A stretch of DNA of 64,000 nucleotides from Bifidobacterium lemurum (GTDB taxonomy: Bacteria > Actinomycetota > Actinomycetes > Actinomycetales > Bifidobacteriaceae): contig NZ_CP062948.1 in assembly GCF_014898175.1 (NCBI RefSeq), positions 1,922,001 to 1,986,000 on the forward strand, written 5' to 3'. Shown one piece after another: positions 1-9,194 of this stretch; position 1 is the stretch's first letter; the number at the start of each line of letters is the position of its first letter. The translations under genes and the position numbers were made by a program. The notes under the pieces were generated by a model, which did no database searches, had not been told where the DNA came from, and was given only the letters and a program-made list of their open reading frames with translations.

Positions 1-411
1 CACGCCGTCCTCGGTGATGAACGGGTCTCCCAGCGCGTCTGACTTCACGCAGAATTCGAGGATCGGCTTCTTGAGCGGGGTGCCCTCCTCAACGCCGTAA
101 CGCTTGGCGAAGGAGCCGGCGGCCGTGTTGCGCATGATGATCTCAAGCGGGAACATGTCCATCTTCCGCACCAGCTGCTCGGTGTCGGAGAGTTTCTCGA
201 CGAAGTGGGAGTCCACGCCGCGGGCCTTGAGCAGGTCGAAGATCACGGAGGTGATGTGGTTGTTCAGGCTGCCCTTGCCTTCGATCTGGGCCTTCTTCTC
301 GCCGTTTCCGGCGGTGGCCTGGTTCATGTAGTCGACCCACAGAATGTCCGGGTCGTCCGTCGCGTACAGTTTCTTGGCCTTGCCCTCGTAGAGCTTCTCC
401 AACTTCTCCAT
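1..411 (-). CDS. purC: Phosphoribosylaminoimidazole-succinocarboxamide synthase, N-terminal part (cut by window edge)
   Basis: SAICAR synthetase joins aspartate to CAIR in de novo purine synthesis (cytoplasmic, ATP-dependent). The 137 visible codons begin [16 protein letters not shown], the usual PurC N-terminus with its nucleotide-binding strand, and continue through the conserved [20 protein letters not shown] segment. The start is the ATG at 409-411. The gene runs off the left edge, so the C-terminal half is not seen. It diverges from zwf across a 153-base gap. Identification is firm from family knowledge. Confidence 0.95.
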   Translation of the reverse strand, partial: MEKLEKLYEGKAKKLYATDDPDILWVDYMNQATAGNGEKKAQIEGKGSLNNHITSVIFDLLKARGVDSHFVEKLSDTEQLVRKMDMFPLEIIMRNTAAGSFAKRYGVEEGTPLKKPILEFCVKSDALGDPFITEDGV

Positions 412-564
412 GATCCGCCTTCCTGATGCGTCAAATAGGAGTGGAAATACGGTGAACTAACGGAGAACAGGTTAGCAAGCGCCGGCTACATTGATGATGC
501 GATGAACGGCAACATCGTGCAACGATTAGGCTGTGGGATGATTGCGGCGGTTTAGACTGGATTC
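412..564. promoter_or_regulatory. Divergent purC/zwf promoter gap; zwf probably leaderless
   Basis: This 153-base gap separates the divergent purC and zwf starts. A TAGACT hexamer at 553-558 fits a sigma-70 -10 box and lies only six bases before the zwf ATG at 565. No Shine-Dalgarno sequence precedes that ATG, so transcription may start at or next to the ATG. No convincing -35 box is visible. The purC promoter was not located. Confidence 0.45.
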
Positions 565-2127
565 ATGAGTCAATCCACAACCAATACGGCCGCGATGGCC
601 GAAGAGTGGTCCAACCCGTTGCGCGATCCGCGCGATCTGCGCCTGCCACGTATCGCGGGCCCCTGCGGCATCGTGATCTTCGGCGTGACCGGCGATCTGT
701 CGCGCAAGAAGCTGCTGCCCGCCATCTACGATCTGGCCAACCGGGGTCTTCTGCCGCCGAGCTTCGGCCTGACCGGCTTCGCCCGCCGCGACTGGAGCGA
801 GGACGAGTTCCGCGCCTTCGTGCGTGAGAACGTCGAATCGCATTGCCGCACGCCGTTCCGCGAAAGCACGTGGAAGCAGCTGGCCGCGGGCATCCGCTTC
901 GTGCAGGGCACCTTCGACGATCCGGAGGCGTTCGCGCGCCTGTCCGACACCGTCTCCCAGCTCGACCGCGAACGCGGCACACGCGGCAACCACGCCTTCT
1001 ACATGTCGGTGCCGCCGCGCGCTTTCCCCATCGTCTCCCGCCAGCTGGCCGACTGCGGTCTGGCGAAGTCCGAAGACGACGCGTGGCGTCGCGTGATCAT
1101 CGAGAAACCCTTCGGCCATGACCTCGACAGCGCGCGCGAGCTCGACCGCGTCGTCTCCGAGGTGTTCGACCCCTCCAGCGTGTTCCGCATCGACCATTAT
1201 CTGGGCAAGGAGACCGTGCAGAACCTGCTGGCCCTGCGTTTCGCCAACGCGATGTACGAGCCGATCTGGAACGCCAACTATGTGGACCATGTGCAGATCA
1301 CCATGGCCGAGGACATCGGCGTGGCCGGTCGCGCGGGCTATTACGACGGCATCGGCGCCGCCCGCGACGTGATCCAGAACCATCTGCTGCAGCTGCTCGC
1401 GCTCACCGCCATGGAGGAGCCGGTGAGCTTCTCCGCCGCCGACCTGACCGCGGAGAAAACCAAGGTTCTGTCCGCCGTCAAACTGCCCAAGGATCTCGCG
1501 GCGCACACGGCCCGCGGACAGTACGCCGCCGGCTGGCAGGGCTCGCATGAGGTGGTGGGCTATCTCGACGAGAAGGGCATCGACCCGAACTCCACCACCG
1601 AAACCTATGCGGCGATCCGTCTCGACGTCGACACCCGACGCTGGGCCGGTGTGCCGTTCTACCTGCGTTGCGGCAAACGCTTGGGCAAGCGCGTCACCGA
1701 AATCGCGGTGGTGTTCAAACGCGCCCCGCATCTGCCGTTCGAATCGACCGCCACACGCGAACTGGGCAAGAACGCGATCGTGATCCGCGTGCAGCCCGAC
1801 GAGGGCGTGACCATCCGCTTCGGCGCGAAGGTGCCCGGCGGCACCTCGATGGAGGTGCGCGACGTGTCGATGGACTTCAGCTACGGCCGCTCCTTCACCG
1901 AAAGCTCGCCCGAAGCCTACGAGAGGCTGATCCTCGACGTGCTGCTCGGCGATCCGCCGCTGTTCCCGACCACCCGTGAGGTGGAACTCTCTTGGGAGAT
2001 CCTCGACCCGATCGAGGAGTTCTGGTCCACACTCGGCCAGCCGCAACCCTACCGTTCCGGAACGTGGGGACCGGCCGAAGCCGATGAGATGCTCGCCCGC
2101 GACGGGCGCCAGTGGAGGATGCCATGA
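565..2127 (+). CDS. zwf: Glucose-6-phosphate 1-dehydrogenase
   Basis: Oxidises glucose-6-phosphate to 6-phosphogluconolactone with NADP+, the first step of the oxidative pentose phosphate pathway. The 520-residue length is normal. The N-terminal nucleotide-binding motif GVTGDLSRKK is at residues 40-49 and the substrate/catalytic motif RIDHYLGKE at about 208-216. There is no ribosome binding site before the ATG, and a -10-like TAGACT sits six bases upstream, which suggests a leaderless mRNA. The stop overlaps the opcA start by four bases (ATGA), and pgl follows, so the three genes form one operon. Gnd, the next enzyme, is near 10-11.6 kb. Confidence 0.97.
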   Translation: MSQSTTNTAAMAEEWSNPLRDPRDLRLPRIAGPCGIVIFGVTGDLSRKKLLPAIYDLANRGLLPPSFGLTGFARRDWSEDEFRAFVRENVESHCRTPFRESTWKQLAAGIRFVQGTFDDPEAFARLSDTVSQLDRERGTRGNHAFYMSVPPRAFPIVSRQLADCGLAKSEDDAWRRVIIEKPFGHDLDSARELDRVVSEVFDPSSVFRIDHYLGKETVQNLLALRFANAMYEPIWNANYVDHVQITMAEDIGVAGRAGYYDGIGAARDVIQNHLLQLLALTAMEEPVSFSAADLTAEKTKVLSAVKLPKDLAAHTARGQYAAGWQGSHEVVGYLDEKGIDPNSTTETYAAIRLDVDTRRWAGVPFYLRCGKRLGKRVTEIAVVFKRAPHLPFESTATRELGKNAIVIRVQPDEGVTIRFGAKVPGGTSMEVRDVSMDFSYGRSFTESSPEAYERLILDVLLGDPPLFPTTREVELSWEILDPIEEFWSTLGQPQPYRSGTWGPAEADEMLARDGRQWRMP

Positions 2128-3185
2128 TTATCGAACTCAACAACACCCGCACGCGTGAGATCGCGGCGAAAATCGACGAACTGCACGAGGAGCGCGGCGA
2201 AGCGGCGTTGGGCCGCGTGCTCACCCTGCTCATCGCCACCGACGAGGGCGAGCTGGAGCACGCGCTCGAGCTCGCGAACAACGCCAGCCGCGAGCATCCC
2301 TGCCGTGTGATCGCCGTGGTGCCGCATGCCGGCAAAGCCCGTGCGGCGGCGAAAGCCGAATCCGAGGCCGTCGCCGACGGGCGGGCCGCACAAGGCGCGC
2401 GGACGGGCAAAACCCAGGTTTTCGTCGACACGCAGGGCGGTATGGCGGCCGACGCGGCCAGCGAATCCGGGCGGTCGAATCTGGACGCGGAGATCCGTTT
2501 CGGCGCGGACGCCGGTGCGGGCGAGATCATCGTGCTGCGACCGCGCGGCGGGCTTGTGCACCATCCGGACACATTGGTGATTCCGCTGCTGGTCCCCGAC
2601 GCGCCCGTGGTGGCCTGGTGGCCGACCGAAGCGCCGGCCAATCCGAAAACCGACCTGCTCGGCGCGATGGCCCGCCGCCGCATCACCGACGCCAAACGTT
2701 CCAGCAATCCGGCCCGCACCATCGAGGATCTGCGCCGCAACTGGTCGAGCCAGAACATCGACATGTCGTGGACCCGGCTGACCGTATGGCGCGCGATGAT
2801 CGCCACCATGCTGGACCAGCCGCCGCATCTGCCGATCATTTCAGCGAAGGTGAGCGGACCGAAGGACTTCATTTCGATGACCATGCTCGCCGCATGGCTG
2901 CGGTTGAAACTCGGCGTGTCCGTCACCATCGAGGACGTGCCCGGCTCCGACGCGGTCACCGGCGTGTATCTGACCCGCGCGGACGGCGTGCTCAGTCTGG
3001 AACGCCCCTCCGTCGAAGAGGGCGTGGCCACGATCAGCACCCCCGGCCAGACGCCGCAGACCATCTCCGTGCCGGCCCGCACCTTGGAGGAATGCCTGAG
3101 CGAGGAACTGCGCCGTCTCGACCCCGACGAGGTCTACGCCGAAGTGCTCACCCGCGGCTGGGACCTCATCCACCCGCAGCGATAA
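2124..3185 (+). CDS. opcA: Glucose-6-phosphate dehydrogenase assembly protein OpcA
   Basis: OpcA-family proteins support assembly or activity of G6PDH in actinobacteria and cyanobacteria. The assignment rests on position between zwf and pgl and on the family pattern, including VPLLVPDAPVVAWWP and the conserved SRSIDLSWTRLT-like segment, here SQNIDMSWTRLTVWR. The ATG at 2124 is chosen because GGAGG lies at 2114-2118 with good spacing; an in-frame GTG at 2112 overlaps that site and is less likely. The product is 353 residues. Start and zwf stop share ATGA, implying translational coupling. Confidence 0.92.
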   Translation: MIIELNNTRTREIAAKIDELHEERGEAALGRVLTLLIATDEGELEHALELANNASREHPCRVIAVVPHAGKARAAAKAESEAVADGRAAQGARTGKTQVFVDTQGGMAADAASESGRSNLDAEIRFGADAGAGEIIVLRPRGGLVHHPDTLVIPLLVPDAPVVAWWPTEAPANPKTDLLGAMARRRITDAKRSSNPARTIEDLRRNWSSQNIDMSWTRLTVWRAMIATMLDQPPHLPIISAKVSGPKDFISMTMLAAWLRLKLGVSVTIEDVPGSDAVTGVYLTRADGVLSLERPSVEEGVATISTPGQTPQTISVPARTLEECLSEELRRLDPDEVYAEVLTRGWDLIHPQR

Positions 3186-3204
3186 GCAACGAAAGGAAGC
3201 GCAA

Positions 3205-3999
3205 ATGAGCGTTCGACAGACCATCGTCTATCCGGATCCGGAAACGCTGGCGCAGGCCGTGGCCGCGCGCACGCTGCTCACCATCACCGACCTGCTGGCC
3301 GAACCGGGCCGCACGCGCGTCGACATCGGCGTGACCGGCGGCACGGACGGCATCTACGTGCTCAAAGTGATGGGGGAGAGTCCCCTCGCCGTGGCCGTCG
3401 ACTGGTCCCGCGTGCATATCTGGTGGGGCGACGAGCGTTTCGTGGCCGCCGACAGTAGCGACCGCAACGCCAAGCAGGCGCGGGAGGCGCTGTTCGACGC
3501 GCTGGTGGAATCGGGCCGCCTGCCGGAATCGAATATCCATGAGATGCCGGCGGACGCGCGTTCGGCGGATGAGATCGCCGCCGCCGACGCGGATCAGACC
3601 GACGCCGTGCTGGCCCAGGCCGCGGACGCCTACCAGCGAGAACTGGTTGAGGAACTGGGGGAGGATCCGCAGTTGGACCTCATCATGTTCGGCGTCGGAC
3701 CGGACGCGCATTTCGCCTCGCTGTTCCCCGGCAAGCAGGAGGTGCTGATCGACGATCCGCACACGCTGGTCGCCGGCGTGCGCGATTCGCCCAAGCCGCC
3801 GCCTCTGCGCGTCACGCTCACCGTGCCGATGATCGCCAGGGCGCACCGCACTTGGGTGTTCACCTCCGAAAGCCGCAAGGCCGAAGCCGTGGCCAAAGCG
3901 TTCGCCGCGCCGCGCAACCCGGAAGCTCCCAGCTCCTATGCCGACGCCGCCGACGAACTGCTCTGGCTGATCGACACCGCCGCCGCAAGTCTGCTGTAG
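3205..3999 (+). CDS. pgl: 6-phosphogluconolactonase (DevB/Pgl type)
   Basis: Hydrolyses 6-phosphogluconolactone, linking Zwf to Gnd. The 264-residue protein has the DevB/NagB-like fold signatures: DIGVTGGTDG near residue 35, WWGDERFVAADSSDRN near 72, and FGVGPDAHFASLFPG near 168. In the usual family motif (GxGxDGHxASLFP) glycine precedes the histidine; here it is alanine (PDAH), a mild change. AAAGGAAG lies upstream with normal spacing. It is 19 bases after opcA and is the last gene of the operon; a palindromic repeat follows. Confidence 0.94.
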   Translation: MSVRQTIVYPDPETLAQAVAARTLLTITDLLAEPGRTRVDIGVTGGTDGIYVLKVMGESPLAVAVDWSRVHIWWGDERFVAADSSDRNAKQAREALFDALVESGRLPESNIHEMPADARSADEIAAADADQTDAVLAQAADAYQRELVEELGEDPQLDLIMFGVGPDAHFASLFPGKQEVLIDDPHTLVAGVRDSPKPPPLRVTLTVPMIARAHRTWVFTSESRKAEAVAKAFAAPRNPEAPSSYADAADELLWLIDTAAASLL

Positions 4000-4010
4000 A
4001 AAATCCTTCT

Positions 4011-4108
4011 CGTCATTCTGAGCGGAGCGCAGCGGAGTCGAAGAATCTCATACCGGCAAGGGCAAGAGATCCTTCGACTCCGTCCTAACGGACTCCGCTC
4101 AGGATGAC
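4011..4108. repeat. Paired GAGCGGAGCG palindromic repeat, copy 1
   Basis: Two inverted copies of a repeat (TCATTCTGAGCGGAGCG... then ...GACTCCGCTCAGGATGAC) form a long imperfect hairpin just downstream of pgl. Related copies occur at 53819-53855, 58607-58709 and 61504-61600, always in gaps. It may act as a transcript end or stabiliser for the zwf operon; that role is inference. Confidence 0.8.
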
Positions 4109-4145
4109 AGGAAAAGGCCAGTTGCTGTGCTGTAAAAAGGAACCG

Positions 4146-4688
4146 CTACTGCGCCGAGCAGTTCAGATCCACATCCTGCTGTATGCCGGAGGGGTCCGAC
4201 ATGGCCGCCTTATCAAGCCTGCTCTGCAGCATGTCGCGGGTCGGCTCGTCGACCCGGTCCGACTGCATGAACGGCATGTCTTTGGCCTTGTTCAACTGCT
4301 GCAAAGCAGAGCTCGCCTCCTGCTCGTTGGTGGCGTAGCTATTCAGCCAATCCTCCTCCCAAGCGCACATCCATATGAACGAGGCCGAGGATTCTCCGGA
4401 CCCCTGTTCGAATTGGGTTGCGCCGGAGGTATCCATCGTGGCCGGCGGAGTATAGCCGTCGGGGAATTCAAGGCTTTCCAGCGTCGAAGCGTATTCCTTC
4501 TGTATGCCGTCCGCATCGAGGAACTTCGATGTCGAGCTATCTGCCGAGCCGTTCTCGGTGGTCTGCTGGTCCGCGGTCGAGTCACTGCTGTTCGTCTGCC
4601 CGCCGATCGTGCATCCGGCGAGGCCAAGGGCCATGCAGAGAGCGATTGCTGTGGCCGCGATACCGTGCGTGCGTGATATGCGCATCAT
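4146..4688 (-). CDS. Small putative lipoprotein downstream of ABC exporter
   Basis: A 180-residue protein with a signal peptide and lipobox (ALGLAGC, Cys at about residue 26), so it should be lipid-anchored on the outer face of the membrane. After a Ser/Thr/Asp-rich linker come a compact domain with several Trp residues (ASFIWMCAWEEDWLNSY) and a C-terminal Cys (DLNCSAQ), so a disulfide is possible. I do not recognise the family. It lies 44 bases after the permease on the same strand, in the position of an accessory surface subunit or a substrate-linked protein of that exporter. Confidence 0.75.
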   Translation of the reverse strand: MMRISRTHGIAATAIALCMALGLAGCTIGGQTNSSDSTADQQTTENGSADSSTSKFLDADGIQKEYASTLESLEFPDGYTPPATMDTSGATQFEQGSGESSASFIWMCAWEEDWLNSYATNEQEASSALQQLNKAKDMPFMQSDRVDEPTRDMLQSRLDKAAMSDPSGIQQDVDLNCSAQ

Positions 4689-4732
4689 ATTCTCCTTAGA
4701 TTGGATTGGTTATTACGACAGATAACGCGCTG

Positions 4733-5917
4733 CTAGCGCAATGCCATCGCGGGTTCGAGACGCGCGGCCTTGACCGCGGGAACGGCGCTGCCAAGCAGTG
4801 CGGTGACTACGGCGCCGGCAAGGGCATAGCCGGCGGCGTCATACGGATATGAGGGATGCGGTATAGGGCTGTCCGCCGGCAATATCGAAGGAATCATCGC
4901 GACGAACGCCATGGACAACGTGATCGCCACCGCCGCGACGATAAGGGACAGAATGACGCTTGAGCCGGAAACCAGCAGCATCACATGCGTTCGGGACGCT
5001 CCCAAAGCCCGGCGGATCAGCAGCTCGTGGCTGCGTTGCTCGATATCGGACAAGCCGATGTTCAGCAATCCCAGCGCCGCCATGGCCAACAACAGCGCGG
5101 CACACGCCGCGAACGCGGTTTGCAGGTAGCTCAGCACTTCGGTATACGAATCGCTGTTGTCGATGCGCTGCACTCCGGTCGCGGATCCCGAGAACGAGTC
5201 ATACGCGATGTCCGACACCAGCGACGAGATGTCGTTGGCCGTGCTGCCGGAGGATTGCGGATGCGCATACACGTCGACGGATTGCGGCTCCCATAATTGG
5301 GGTTCGAACATGGCGAACGAGGTGGCGTTGATGTAGGCGCGAGGGGAGTCGTCGGCGTCGTTGATGACTCCGGTCACCGTGGCGGAGGTCACGGTTTGAG
5401 TGCCCTGCGAGGTGAGGGAGAGCGTGCTGCCGACTCCGCCATACCGATTCTGCCCGGCCTCGTTGACGACGATCTGCAATCCCGCGGCGTCGGATTCCGC
5501 CGAGAACCATCGCCCTGAGACAAGAGGAAGCAGGTAGACGTCGCGGTACCTCGACGTGGTGAGCACGGTTTCGGACACGGTGCTGGGAATGATGGTTCCT
5601 CCGCCGTCTGAGGGGACGATGGTCAGACCTTCCGACAATGTGACCACCGGTGCCATCGCCACGCCATCCGCATCGGCCAGCGCCGTGGCGAATTCCTGCA
5701 TCTGGTCGGCATCCAGTCCTTTCGGAGCTTCGACCGACACCAGGTAGGAGGCCGGTCGTCCCGCTATCTGAGCGTTCGTCGCCTCAAGGAATGTGCTGCC
5801 TATGGTGCCCACCAGCGACGCGCCGACGACCGCGAGCACGCCGATGAGCATGCTGACGGCGGTCAGCGCCGTGCGGATAGGGGCCAGACGCAGGTCCCGC
5901 AGCATCATGATCAGCAT
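4733..5917 (-). CDS. FtsX/MacB-type ABC transporter permease
   Basis: Permease of an exporter of the MacB/LolC type. The 394-residue protein has one N-terminal membrane helix (residues about 12-35), a large extracytoplasmic domain (about 40-265), and three C-terminal helices around AACAALLLAMAALGLLNIGL, SSVILSLIVAAVAITLSMAF and YALAGAVVTALLGSAV. The FtsX signature RRALGASRTHV lies between the second and third helices. I chose the ATG at 5915-5917, which overlaps the ATPase stop; the frame stays open upstream, but that part only mirrors the ATPase gene. It works with the ATPase and MacA-like lipoprotein encoded upstream. Confidence 0.9.
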   Translation of the reverse strand: MLIMMLRDLRLAPIRTALTAVSMLIGVLAVVGASLVGTIGSTFLEATNAQIAGRPASYLVSVEAPKGLDADQMQEFATALADADGVAMAPVVTLSEGLTIVPSDGGGTIIPSTVSETVLTTSRYRDVYLLPLVSGRWFSAESDAAGLQIVVNEAGQNRYGGVGSTLSLTSQGTQTVTSATVTGVINDADDSPRAYINATSFAMFEPQLWEPQSVDVYAHPQSSGSTANDISSLVSDIAYDSFSGSATGVQRIDNSDSYTEVLSYLQTAFAACAALLLAMAALGLLNIGLSDIEQRSHELLIRRALGASRTHVMLLVSGSSVILSLIVAAVAITLSMAFVAMIPSILPADSPIPHPSYPYDAAGYALAGAVVTALLGSAVPAVKAARLEPAMALR

Positions 5918-6597
5918 GGTGTGATCATCCCCCGGTCCATGCGCAGCTGATGCTGACAAAGCTTGGCGATATCGGTGTCGTGGGTCACCATGACCAGCGT
6001 GCGCCCTTCCGTCCGTACCAGCCTCATCAGCAACTCCATCACGGCGTCCCCCGTATCCTTGTCCAGCGCTCCGGTCGGTTCGTCGCAGATCAGCAGGTCG
6101 GGAGCGCATACCATCGCCCGCGCGATGGCCACACGCTGCTGTTCGCCTCCCGATAGCGTGCGGGGCCGATCCGCGGCGCGGGCGTCCAATCCCACCTGTC
6201 GCAAGCAATCCAAGGCGCGGTGTTTGCGGCGTGAGGATGATCCTTTGCGCGCGTACTGCATGGGGAGCGCGACGTTCTGCCACACATTGAGCTGGGGAAT
6301 CAGGGAATAGTTCTGAAATACGAATCCGATGCGTGTGGAGCGGACCACGGCGCGTTCACGGTCCGGTATGGAGCGCATATTCTTGCCGTCGAACATGAGA
6401 TCGCCGGAATAGCGCGCGTTCAGCAGGCCGAGAATCGAAATCAGCGAGGTTTTGCCTGAACCGGATTTGCCCACGATCGCATAGGATTCGCCTCGTTGGA
6501 TGTCGAGCGACACGTCGTTCACAATGCGCAGCGTGTGTTTGCCCGTCGACGCGACATGCGCGGTGAGATGGCGCGCGGAAATCAGCATATCGTTCAT
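5911..6597 (-). CDS. ABC transporter ATPase, MacB/LolD type
   Basis: Cytoplasmic ATPase that powers the FtsX-type permease next to it. It shows Walker A GKSGSGKT (about residues 43-50), a Q-loop in FVFQNYSLIPQL, signature LSGGEQQRVAIARA, Walker B LLICDEPTGALD and switch His in VMVTHD. The 228-residue length fits this subfamily. Its stop overlaps the permease start by seven bases and its start lies nine bases after the upstream lipoprotein gene, so the three are co-translated. The substrate cannot be read from sequence; relatives export macrolides, peptides or lipoproteins. Confidence 0.95.
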   Translation of the reverse strand: MNDMLISARHLTAHVASTGKHTLRIVNDVSLDIQRGESYAIVGKSGSGKTSLISILGLLNARYSGDLMFDGKNMRSIPDRERAVVRSTRIGFVFQNYSLIPQLNVWQNVALPMQYARKGSSSRRKHRALDCLRQVGLDARAADRPRTLSGGEQQRVAIARAMVCAPDLLICDEPTGALDKDTGDAVMELLMRLVRTEGRTLVMVTHDTDIAKLCQHQLRMDRGMITPC

Positions 6598-6606
6598 GTC
6601 GGTTGG

Positions 6607-7797
6607 CTACTGGGTTTGTTTGACGGTCAGATTCGGTGCGGTGGCGAGCACCGTGTCGCCTTCCGACAAGCCGGAGGTGATGACGATGCGCGCGCCGTCG
6701 CTGGCACCCAATTCGACGGATACCTGCTCTTGGCCGTCGTCGGTGACCTTGGTCACGGTGCCTTTTCCGCTGCGTCCCGCCACTGCGGACACAGGCAGCA
6801 GGAGCGACTGCTGGGTCGCGGACGCGGTGAGCACCAACGTGCCGCTTTCCCCTTCGCGCACGTCGATGTCTTTGCCGACCAGACAGGCCATGGTGGTGGA
6901 TGATGACGGCGCTGTGGAGGCGAATCCGTTGGAGGTATTGCCCCCGTTTGTTGATGAATTGGCGTTTCCGGATGATGCGGTGCCGCTGCCGGAGCTCGTG
7001 CCGCCTGCGGAGGCGGAATCGCCACTGGCGGCAGCGTCGTTATCGGAGGCCGAATCACCGTTCGAGGATGCTTCGCCGCCATCGTCGGTTCCACCGGATG
7101 CGTTCGCGTCATCCGGGTCTTTGACATACGCAGAGATGGGAATGACACGCGACGGTTCCGCCGTCGGTTTATAGGCGATGCTGCCGGCCGTCGATTGATC
7201 GCCGCTGCCGTCTGTGGTGTTACTGTCTGTGGTGCCGCTGCTTGAGTCCGTTGAGGATTCCGCCGCCTGCCGCGAGAGGACGACGGCCGCGCAGGAGGTC
7301 GGTCCCTCGCCGTTGGTGATTTGGAATTTGCCGCTGAGATTGTCGGATGAATCCGTCATGCGCAGCAGACGGGTCGCGTCGGTTTGCAATGCGAACCCGC
7401 TGTATGTCAGTGTGACGACGGGATAGTTGCGTGGAACCGTCACGCCGGATCCCGCGACCGAGACGATGGTGCCCTCGACCGGTGACGTGATGGGGGTCGA
7501 ATCCACCCAACCCAGCACCTGCTGGGCTTTGACGACGTCGCCGACCTTCGCCGAGGCTTGGAACACACCTTGCGCCGAGGCCGTGAGCGTGAACGCCGTA
7601 TTCGATATGACGGTGGCCTGAGCGGAGATCGTGGGTGCCAGTGTGCCGCTGGTCACCGTCACTGTATTCGTCGAATCGGAATTCACCGTTGGGTCCGTGA
7701 CCTGGTCGGAGTCCGAAGTGGGATTTCCGCAGGCCGCACATCCCGACAGCAGCAACGCGGACAACGCTGCAGCCACTAACTTGTTGCTATTCTTCAT
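6607..7797 (-). CDS. MacA-like periplasmic-adaptor lipoprotein with Ser/Gly/Asp-rich linker
   Basis: Lipid-anchored adaptor (membrane fusion protein) of the ABC exporter. The lipobox LLLSGC gives a mature N-terminal Cys at about residue 20. Residues about 50-135 form a biotinyl-lipoyl-like domain (QATVISNTAFTLTASAQG, GDVVKAQQVLGWVDS, SPVEGTIVSV). Residues about 185-300 are a low-complexity stretch of Ser, Gly, Thr, Asp and Asn, followed by a beta-barrel-like C-terminus with GLSEGDTVLATAP, typical of HlyD/MacA proteins. It is the first gene of the exporter set. A 198-base gap with a hairpin separates it from the kinase gene upstream. Confidence 0.85.
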   Translation of the reverse strand: MKNSNKLVAAALSALLLSGCAACGNPTSDSDQVTDPTVNSDSTNTVTVTSGTLAPTISAQATVISNTAFTLTASAQGVFQASAKVGDVVKAQQVLGWVDSTPITSPVEGTIVSVAGSGVTVPRNYPVVTLTYSGFALQTDATRLLRMTDSSDNLSGKFQITNGEGPTSCAAVVLSRQAAESSTDSSSGTTDSNTTDGSGDQSTAGSIAYKPTAEPSRVIPISAYVKDPDDANASGGTDDGGEASSNGDSASDNDAAASGDSASAGGTSSGSGTASSGNANSSTNGGNTSNGFASTAPSSSTTMACLVGKDIDVREGESGTLVLTASATQQSLLLPVSAVAGRSGKGTVTKVTDDGQEQVSVELGASDGARIVITSGLSEGDTVLATAPNLTVKQTQ

Positions 7798-7954
7798 AAT
7801 TCTGCGGTTCTGGGTGGCGATGCGATCACCAAAAGGGGATGTCCCTCAATCAATCGAACCGTTGCGGAATGCGTGCGGTCGCGCCGATCGTGGACGATGG
7901 TCGTCCGTCACACGATAGATGGGTATGACGCGGAGAATGAAATGCCTGTACTGA

Positions 7955-7986
7955 AATCTCTGTAGGGTAAACACACCACAGAGATT
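7955..7986 (-). terminator. Hairpin between kinase gene and exporter operon
   Basis: Perfect nine-base arms AATCTCTGT and ACAGAGATT flank a 14-base loop, nine bases after the histidine kinase stop. There is no long U run, so it could be a weak terminator, a processing site or an operator ahead of the exporter genes. The rest of the gap 7798-7995 shows no clear promoter to my eye. Confidence 0.45.
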
Positions 7987-7995
7987 GGTGAGCCC

Positions 7996-9108
7996 TTATC
8001 GCTGTTGTGCCGTGTGTTCTAGCGCCGTTGACTCCGACGGATGACCATCGATGGGGAAGACGGCATGCAACGTCCATGTGTTGTCTTCCGTTTGCGTGGT
8101 CAACGAACCGCCTAATGCCTGAATGATTTCACGATGCAGTGCCAGCCCGTGGCCGCGGGAAAGTGGGTGTGCTGTTGGGGAAACGGTATTCATCTGAATG
8201 AGTTCCACCATGAGTGGTCGGCAGCGAAGGATGAAAAGGAATTCCTTATGAACGGTGTCGGCATGCTTGGATACGTTTTTGAAAATCTCGCCGATGAGTT
8301 GCGCCATCTCATGGCGAATCTCTTCGGCGAGAATGTTCTCATTGAACTGATCCACTTCATAGTATCCATGGATGTCAAGTTGTTCCAGCTCCGCACGTTG
8401 TTGTTGGATCAGCGAATGAATGGTTCCCTGAAATAGTGCTGGCTTGGCGTTGGTATCATGCAACAGTCGGATAACCTCATGCGTGGTGTCGAATGATTCA
8501 TTGGCTTTTGTGGAAATATTTCTCCACATCGGCCCTTCCTGTGCGTCGGCTATGGAGATGATGTAACTGAGATTGTTCGCAACCGTATCGTGCAGATTTC
8601 GAGCTAAACGTAGGTTGCGCTGGTATATGTGCAGTTGAGCATGCAGCTCGGCTTCCTTTTTGGCGTTCTGCTCTCTAGCCAATGAGATTTCCCGGTTAAG
8701 CTTGCAAGTGTATCCAACGACAATGGCAATAAGATAAATTGGAACTGTTACTAATGCGGCAGATAATGTTTTTTCGTAATATATTTCTGAAAAGAACAGG
8801 ATTGCAGCTGTTAGCGCAGAAATGATTCCCACGGCAAGAATTGACATGGTATATGCGAATATGCCAAATGTAATGATGATGCCAGCAAACATGTACTGGT
8901 TATCGCCAAGATCAGGGAATAGACAAAGTACTGATAACAGCAAGATTATTGCACTGCTGGAAAAACGAGGAAATTTCGAAAGTAATGAGCAAAGCAACAT
9001 GTATATGCAAAACCAGCACCAATCCTCTGTGTTGATAGGCCGAGTCAATCTTGCGATAATGATGGCATACCCGTCGAAGACCATTGCCAATATTGAGAAA
9101 AATAGCAT
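7996..9108 (-). CDS. Sensor histidine kinase, HisKA_3 (NarL-partner) class
   Basis: Membrane histidine kinase paired with the response regulator gene 86 bases upstream. The first 140 residues are hydrophobic with about four or five membrane segments and almost no outside loop, as in intramembrane sensors. The phospho-acceptor box is LARNLHDTVANNLS (His near residue 178). The ATPase part shows EIFKNVSKHAD (N box) and SRGHGLALHREII (G box). No strong ribosome binding site is seen. The 5' half (about 8600-9110) is clearly AT-richer than the neighbours, hinting at a different origin or relaxed constraint. It likely controls the adjacent exporter. Confidence 0.88.
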   Translation of the reverse strand: MLFFSILAMVFDGYAIIIARLTRPINTEDWCWFCIYMLLCSLLSKFPRFSSSAIILLLSVLCLFPDLGDNQYMFAGIIITFGIFAYTMSILAVGIISALTAAILFFSEIYYEKTLSAALVTVPIYLIAIVVGYTCKLNREISLAREQNAKKEAELHAQLHIYQRNLRLARNLHDTVANNLSYIISIADAQEGPMWRNISTKANESFDTTHEVIRLLHDTNAKPALFQGTIHSLIQQQRAELEQLDIHGYYEVDQFNENILAEEIRHEMAQLIGEIFKNVSKHADTVHKEFLFILRCRPLMVELIQMNTVSPTAHPLSRGHGLALHREIIQALGGSLTTQTEDNTWTLHAVFPIDGHPSESTALEHTAQQR

Positions 9109-9194
9109 GTAAGAGTGTTCAACGTGAGGGAGCGATATGACAGGAATAAGCCTGCTTAAGTTTTTTTCGAATCGATATCAGAGAAAGTTTATTT

